Shown in pieces: positions 59,101 to 64,000 of a DNA stretch of 64,000 nt; the stretch's first letter is position 1, and the number at the start of each line of letters is the position of its first letter. The notes beneath the pieces were generated by a model. The model was not told the origin of the DNA and made no database searches. It was given only the letters and a program-made list of their open reading frames with translations. The position numbers were made by a program, and so were the translations under genes. Source of the stretch: Amyelois transitella (Eukaryota > Arthropoda > Insecta > Lepidoptera > Pyralidae); the NCBI RefSeq assembly GCF_032362555.1, contig NC_083522.1, positions 8,224,001 through 8,288,000 of the forward strand, given 5' to 3'.

Positions 59101-62100
59101 TATATTTGCGATCAGTGCATCCACTTTTAGCAAATGTGTTTTAGGCTCTTGACATTAGAGTCTATCCCCCAGTGAGGATATCTACTTATTCCGATTTATA
59201 TGATGTCTTTCCTCGGAGGGTGAGTTAGTATACTATTACTTTCCCCCCTGCAGTGAAAATCTATCAGTCTCCCACTATCATCGCTTTAGTCAACAATGAG
59301 TTGTGGAATCTAGATCAGACTTTGAAAGGGAATTGTGAGCTGGATCTCCTTGTGGGACAAAATGGATGTCCAGGCCGTCTTCTGGTATTCTTCAGCAAAT
59401 ATGCTTGGGAAGGTTTAGAGAGGAATCTTTCTTAATACAATTAAATCACTAGATTAAATTGCAACAGAAAGAGAATATCGCTCTTAAGAAGAAGATATAT
59501 TAAATTTGGAAGTAATATAAAGAGTGGGACATAAGACCTTTTTATAGGAGACAAAATTAATCCCAACTCTTTCAAATGTCTATGCATTATAAATATCTTT
59601 CGCCTTCATACAATACTTTCAGTGCCTAGTTATAATTTTGATTTGAATACTATTTACAGGTTTACGGAGGATGCCTATGTTACGGACCTCCTATTGAAGA
59701 AGGATTCTACTATGACATGTACTATCCTGAGAAAGGGGTGAGTGGAAAAATTGTACATTTTATTTTCGTCATAAGCTCCTTTTTATACTTAAAACTGCAA
59801 CGGAAGCAATTACTATTAGGACTAGAATTAGCGAATTTTAAATTATACATACATAAAAATCACGCCTCTTTCCCGGAGGGGTAAGCAGAGACTAATTTTA
59901 AACTATCTCGTTAATATTTACCGTATTACGGCCGTGCTCTAGAGTACGGACTCTATTAGCTTGTATTGTGACGGTAGTTAGCGTGTTAGCAACTTGACAG
60001 TGGAAGAACATTCTGCCGTGAAGACAGAGCAGTTCCTCGCCCGTTTTCAGTCGCTCGCCCACCACGGATCATTGTAACATGATTCGAAATGTCCAAAATA
60101 AATTAAATGTTAGGTATTTACGTTACGTGCGCGTTTAATATGTTTTATTATTTATACCTAAAATAGTCTTACTTATGTTTCTCTCCAAATAGCCGTACTG
60201 ACTTGTAACGATTTTCTTTTTCTACCATAGATATCCTCGACTGACTTCCACGTGTTGGAAGGTCTGATAAAGAAGATAGCTAAAGAGAAGCAGCCGTTTG
60301 AACGGCTGGAGCTGACCAAGGAACAATTGCTGGAAATGTTTGACTACAATCCATTCAAGGTACGATTTCATCAAATGTTTTATTAGGGTTTTTTTAGGAC
60401 CTGTAAGATCTCTGTGACCTTGGTAACAGTTGTACCTGATTCAGCTTGTATTATGGTTAATATATTGTCTTAATGCAGATGTTCTTATATTTTTCCTTAC
60501 CATTACAGTACATTGGAAAGAATTTAATGTAATGCACATATTTTTGAACCGTACCCCTACACTTACTTGGAAGAAAGGAGTTACTGATGACTTCTGTGCA
60601 TTTTAAACCTGGCTAATTTTAATACAAATACTCCTACAAGTCAATATTAATCACTTATTTGGCGACTTACACACACAACATTAAAGCAACTTGTTACATA
60701 CATACATAAAATCACGCCTCTTTTTCGGAGGGGTAGGCAGAGACTACCTCTTTCCACTTGCCACGATCTCTGCATACTTCCTTCGCTTCATCCACATTCC
60801 TAACACTCTTCATGCAAGCTCGGCGGTTTCGGGTACTTTTGACCTGACCCTTTACCAGGACGTCCTTAATTTGATCAAGATACGTTCGTCTAGGTCTTCC
60901 CACTCCAACCTTTCCCTCCACACTCTCCTTGTATATCTGATTAGTTAACCTGCTTTCATTCATCCTCTCCACATGACCGAACCATCTGAACATACCCTTT
61001 TCTATTCCTGTAAATACATCTTCTTTCACATCACAACATTCCCTTATCACGCTGTTCCTTATCCGGTCACTCAATTTCACACCCATACATACATACATAA
61101 ACAACTTGTTGATGAATAAATATTGAATTTATTTTTTGATATGATTGTTCATTTTAACTTTTAGGTCCGCATTTTGAATGAGAAAGTGAACACGCCGACC
61201 ACAACTGTGTACAGATGTGGCCCACTGATAGACCTGTGCCGCGGACCGCATGTGAGACACACGGGCAAGGTCAAAGCTGTCAAAGTCACCAAGGTAACGG
61301 ATAGCGGTTAACCATATAAATAATTATACGGCTTGTACAAAATGTCTTGCTCTCTTAGAATAGATTTATTTGAAAACACACCGACCACAACTGTGTACAG
61401 ATGTGGCCCACTGATAGACCTGTGCCGCGGACCACACGTGAGACACACGGGCAAGGTCAAAGCTGTCAAAGTCACCAAGGTAACGGATAGCGGTTAACCA
61501 TATAAATAATTATACGGCTTGTACAAAATGTCTTGACCTCTTAGTAGCATTTAAACCTTAATTTGGAAATTACATACATACATAAAATCACGCCTCTTTC
61601 CCGGAGGGGTAGGCAGAGACTACCTCTTTCCACTTGCCGCGATCTCTGCAAACTTCCTTCGCTTCATCCACATTTGGAAATTTTTGTATTAAATTAGATT
61701 TTGTGAGGTCAGGAAAACCATGGTGATATATAGCAGGTGCCATTAAAAATATCGGCCTAAGTTTCTGAGCAAGTTTTGTTGAGCATTGTGTAAAAGATAA
61801 CATAAATACGTTTACTTACGTCTTTTACCCTTGCGGGGAAGACAGCGTCGACAGACTTAAAAGATAACATAAATACGTTTACTCACGTCTATAACCCTTG
61901 CGGGGAAGACAGAGCCGACAGACTTAAAAGATAACATAAATACGTTTACTCACGTCTATAACCGTTGCGGGGAAGACAGTCTTGTAAAGACTAGAAGGCC
62001 ACGTTCAGCTGTTTGGCTTAATGATAGAATTGAGATTCAAATAGTGACAGGTTGCTAGCCCATCGTCTAAAAAGAGGAATGTCTTCCCAGCAGGCGTGAT

Positions 62101-63551
62101 ACAGACGTGATTATATAAAATATATGTTATGTTTATGTTATACTAGCTGTCCCGGCAAACGTTGTTTTGCCATATAAATAATTTTTAAGTAATTTCTAGT
62201 TAAAAAAAAAGTTAAGCGTGGACAACCCTTAACACTTAGGGGTATGAAAAATAGATGTTAGCTGATTCTCAGACTTACTGAATATGCATGCAAAATTTGG
62301 TTAAAATCGTTTCGGAGGAGTACGGAGACAAACATTGTGACACGAGAATTTTATATATAAGAAGATTATATCTCTTATATATGTTTATGTTACTATATCT
62401 TTCTTTAACAGAACTCCGCGACATACTGGGAAGGCAAAGCGGACGCTGAGAGTCTCCAGCGAGTGTACGGAGTGTCGTTCCCGGAGCCGAAGCAGCTCAA
62501 GGAGTGGGAGACCATACAGGAGGAGGCGGCCAAACGGGACCACAGGAAGATTGGCAAGGTATACCAATACATACATACATACATACATAAATACATACAT
62601 ACATACCGTTTGCCGTGTGGTTCCCGGCACCAATAGAAAAAAAGAATAGGACCACTCCATCTCTTTCCCATGGATGTCGTAAAAGGCGACTAAGGGGTAG
62701 GCTTATAAACTTGGGATTCTTCTTTCAGGCGATGGGCTAGCAACCTGTCACTATTATATTTGAATCTCAATTCTATCTTAAATCCAAACAGTTGAACGTG
62801 GCCTTCTAGTCTTTACAAGACTGTTGGCTCTATCTACCCCGCAAGGGATATAGACGTGATTATATGTATGTATATACATACATAAAATCACGCCTCTTTC
62901 CCGGAGGGGTAGGCAGAGACTACCTTTTTCCACTTGCCACGATCTCTGCACACTTCCTTTGCTTCATCCACATTCATAACTCTCTTCATGCAAGCTCGGC
63001 GGTTTCGGTTACTTTTGACCTGACCCTTTACCAGGACGTCCTTAATTTGATCAAGATACGTTCGTCTAGGTCTTCCCACTCCGACCTTTCCTTCCACACT
63101 CTCCTTGTATATCTGCTTGTATTCCAAATTCAAAAATTTTATTCAAAACTAGCTGTGCCCGCGACTTCGTCCGCGTGGAATAGTGATTTTGGGCATCATT
63201 GAAGACCTCAAGGGTGTATAATTTTCCCCGTTTTTTTTTTCACATTTTCCATTATCTCCTAATAGTTGCAGCATGATGAATTATAGCTTAAAGCCTTCCT
63301 CGATAAATGGTTTATTCAACACAAAAAGAAAAAGAGTGGTCCTATTATTTTTCCAATTACTGCCGAGAACCACACGGCACTATTCAATAAGTACAAACAG
63401 AGATAATATAACGTTAATTTTATGTTTTTATTCTGTTACAGGAACAAGAGTTATTCTTCTTTCACGAGTTGTCCCCCGGCTCCTGTTTCTTCCAGCCGCG
63501 CGGCGCTCACATTTACAACACGCTGGTCAACTTCCTGAGGGAACAGTACAG
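56107..63551 (+). CDS. TARS1: Threonyl-tRNA synthetase, cytosolic (3' end beyond window)
   Basis: Exons: 56107-56157, 56686-56930, 58903-59074, 59660-59737, 60231-60359, 61165-61293, 62412-62558, 63442-63551 (partial gene, last exon ends in phase 2). The enzyme charges tRNA-Thr using ATP. Order: Lys-rich N-terminal extension ([13 protein letters not shown]), [12 protein letters not shown] domain ([20 protein letters not shown]), then the editing (SAD) domain with its metal/catalytic motifs HSSAH and CRGPH, and the start of the class II catalytic core ([21 protein letters not shown], motif 1). The rest of the core and anticodon domain lie outside. The extension and lack of a targeting peptide indicate the cytosolic form. 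The first intron uses a GC donor (aag|gcagga); no GT site allows the ATG exon to join in frame. Confidence 0.95.
57000..58860. other. Long threonyl-tRNA synthetase intron, nothing recognised
   Basis: AT-rich intron without a recognised repeat family or exon. A long minus-strand frame over 56623-57120 is antisense to the exon and shows no similarity. Confidence 0.5.
59255..59435 (+). repeat. Decayed duplicate of a threonyl-tRNA synthetase exon
   Basis: Reads [20 protein letters not shown], clearly derived from [20 protein letters not shown] in the exon at 58903-59074. It then loses one base and continues with the duplicated 'gtccaggccgtcttctgg' and 'atgcttgg' stretches to the exon's end. The HSSAH editing motif is lost, so it could not replace the true exon. 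Confidence 0.85.
59846..59890 (-). mobile_element. RTE-like LINE tail scrap
   Basis: Only 'aaaatcacgcctctttcccg' and 'gaggggtaagcagaga' remain, inside an intron. Confidence 0.6.
60698..61104 (-). mobile_element. RTE-like non-LTR retrotransposon 3' end
   Basis: On the minus strand a 130-codon frame ends with the C-terminal region common to lepidopteran endonuclease/reverse-transcriptase proteins: [33 protein letters not shown] and [17 protein letters not shown]. It then has a short 3' tail, 'ggcgtgattttatgtatgta', and a (TATG)n run. It is 5'-truncated and also bounded by (CATA)n on the far side. Confidence 0.82.
61188..61545 (+). repeat. Recent tandem duplication of a threonyl-tRNA synthetase exon portion with donor
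   Basis: Positions 61188-61352 (exon from [17 protein letters not shown] onward, the donor gtaacg and about 60 bp of intron) recur at about 61377-61540 with only a handful of changes. The second copy lacks the first codons and any obvious acceptor, so it should be skipped in splicing. It carries a second CRGPH motif in frame. Confidence 0.9.
61571..61680 (-). mobile_element. RTE-like LINE 3' end, truncated
   Basis: (CATA)n, 'aaaatcacgcctctttcccg', and 'tcgcttcatccacatt', ending abruptly. Confidence 0.7.
61795..62085 (-). mobile_element. (TATG)n-tailed SINE whose 3' end is tandemly triplicated
   Basis: A unit of about 60 bp ('aaaagataacataaatacgt' + 'cccttgcggggaagacag') occurs three times at 61795-61980. 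The body of a reverse SINE follows to about 62080. The 5' end of the element is missing. Confidence 0.75.
62143..62368 (+). mobile_element. Helitron-like repeat
   Basis: 'ctagctgtcccggcaaacgt' to 'cgagaattttatatataaga'. It lies immediately upstream of the threonyl-tRNA synthetase exon at 62412. Confidence 0.6.
62612..62876 (+). mobile_element. (TATG)n-tailed SINE, full length
   Basis: 'gccgtgtggttcccggcacc' to 'gacgtgattatatgtatg'. It directly abuts a reverse RTE-like LINE end that starts with (CATA)n. Confidence 0.82.
62877..63133 (-). mobile_element. RTE-like LINE 3' end, truncated
   Basis: Same C-terminal codons as 60698-61104 ([17 protein letters not shown]...), open for 81 codons on the minus strand, with the (CATA)n tail. 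Confidence 0.78.
63150..63330 (+). mobile_element. Helitron/Lep1-like element
   Basis: 'ctagctgtgcccgcgacttc' and 'ccgcgtggaatagtgatttt'. It lies upstream of the last in-window exon. A reverse SINE 5' scrap follows at 63333-63380. Confidence 0.65.
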
Positions 63552-63561
63552 GTAGGTCAAT

Positions 63562-64000
63562 GCCGTGCGGTTATCGCCACTTTAGAACATGACCACTGCA
63601 TATCTTTACCATTGATGTAGTGAAAGGCGTCTAAGAGATAGGCTAATACACTCGGGATTCTACTTGTAGGCGATGGGCTGGCGACCTGTCACTATTTGAA
63701 TCTAAATTCTATCATAAAACCATACGCCTGTATGTGGCCTGTCGGTTGTTTTTGTAAGATTATTGGCTCTGTCTACCCCGCAAGGGATATAGACGTCACT
63801 ATATGCATGTATCTAAAGAATACGTTTTTAGAATCTATAAAAATATACTGTTTCTGTGGTATCCTGTCATCGATGGAGATAATTTAGTCCAAATAAAGTC
63901 TTTGGGCGACTAAGGGAAAGACTTACAAACTTGGGATTCTTTTTTTTTAGGCGATGGGCTAGCAACCTATTTCTATTTGAATCTCAACTCTATCATTAAG
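63562..64000 (+). mobile_element. Degraded (TATG)n-tailed SINE copies at the window edge
   Basis: One diverged copy (about 63562-63815, 'tgccgtgcggttatcgcc' to 'gacgtcactatatgcatgta') and a second, 5'-truncated copy from 63900 running off the end ('gcgatgggctagcaaccta'). Confidence 0.7.

Noticed and set aside
62385-62671. Open frames with Met-Tyr-Val-Cys repeats
   Set aside because: They are translations of (CATA)n microsatellite and SINE sequence.

Overview
The window is nuclear DNA of a lepidopteran insect, most likely a moth. Every gene has short, phase-consistent exons with GT-AG introns. The introns are packed with moth-typical interspersed repeats: Helitron/Lep1-like elements, a tRNA-derived SINE with a clear B box, a SINE with a (TATG)n tail, RTE-type and jockey-type LINE pieces, and mariner and hAT DNA transposons. 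There is no bacterial organisation, CRISPR array or operon. Layout: (1) 1-5007 is repeat-rich sequence upstream of, or inside the first intron of, a ZSWIM gene. (2) 5008-29902 (+) holds 21 consecutive coding exons of a ZSWIM4/5/6-family SWIM-zinc-finger protein; 1120 residues are in the window and the N-terminal exon(s) are outside it. (3) About 30-33.9 kb is AT-rich intergenic sequence. (4) 33910-37465 (+) is a serpin-like gene with an unresolved 5' end and a reactive-centre hinge unlike inhibitory serpins. (5) 37.9-38.5 kb is a decayed 75-78-bp repeat that looks coding in origin. (6) 39457-40357 (-) is a two-exon gene for a small secreted basic repeat protein. (7) 40925-47403 (-) is BBS4, a BBSome subunit. 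It sits head to head with (8) NGLY1 (peptide:N-glycanase) at 47667-54116 (+), with an RFX X-box-like site between them. (9) 55205-55702 (-) is a single-exon basic, coiled-coil-like protein of unknown function. It is divergent from (10) cytosolic threonyl-tRNA synthetase, 56107 to the window end (+), whose catalytic core runs off the edge. The genes do not form one pathway. They are mostly conserved housekeeping or ciliary loci, plus two or three fast-evolving secreted or unknown genes at 34-40 kb.

The most unusual signals are structural. Pieces of exons, usually with their splice donor or acceptor, have been tandemly duplicated into the neighbouring intron at seven sites in three genes. One case is a 15-copy minisatellite in which each unit carries a copy of the ZSWIM exon-end/donor sequence. 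At 8937-12571 several transposons are nested: an element with 472-bp inverted-repeat arms contains a hAT, which in turn contains a Helitron-like copy and a mariner. At 26500-28833 there is an unclassified DNA transposon with its own small spliced gene. The abundant SINE shares its 3' tail with the RTE-like LINE copies, which suggests a SINE/LINE partnership.

Limits: exon boundaries were read by eye from splice consensus, phase continuity and remembered family similarity. No alignment or expression data were available, and repeat boundaries are good to about 10 bp.
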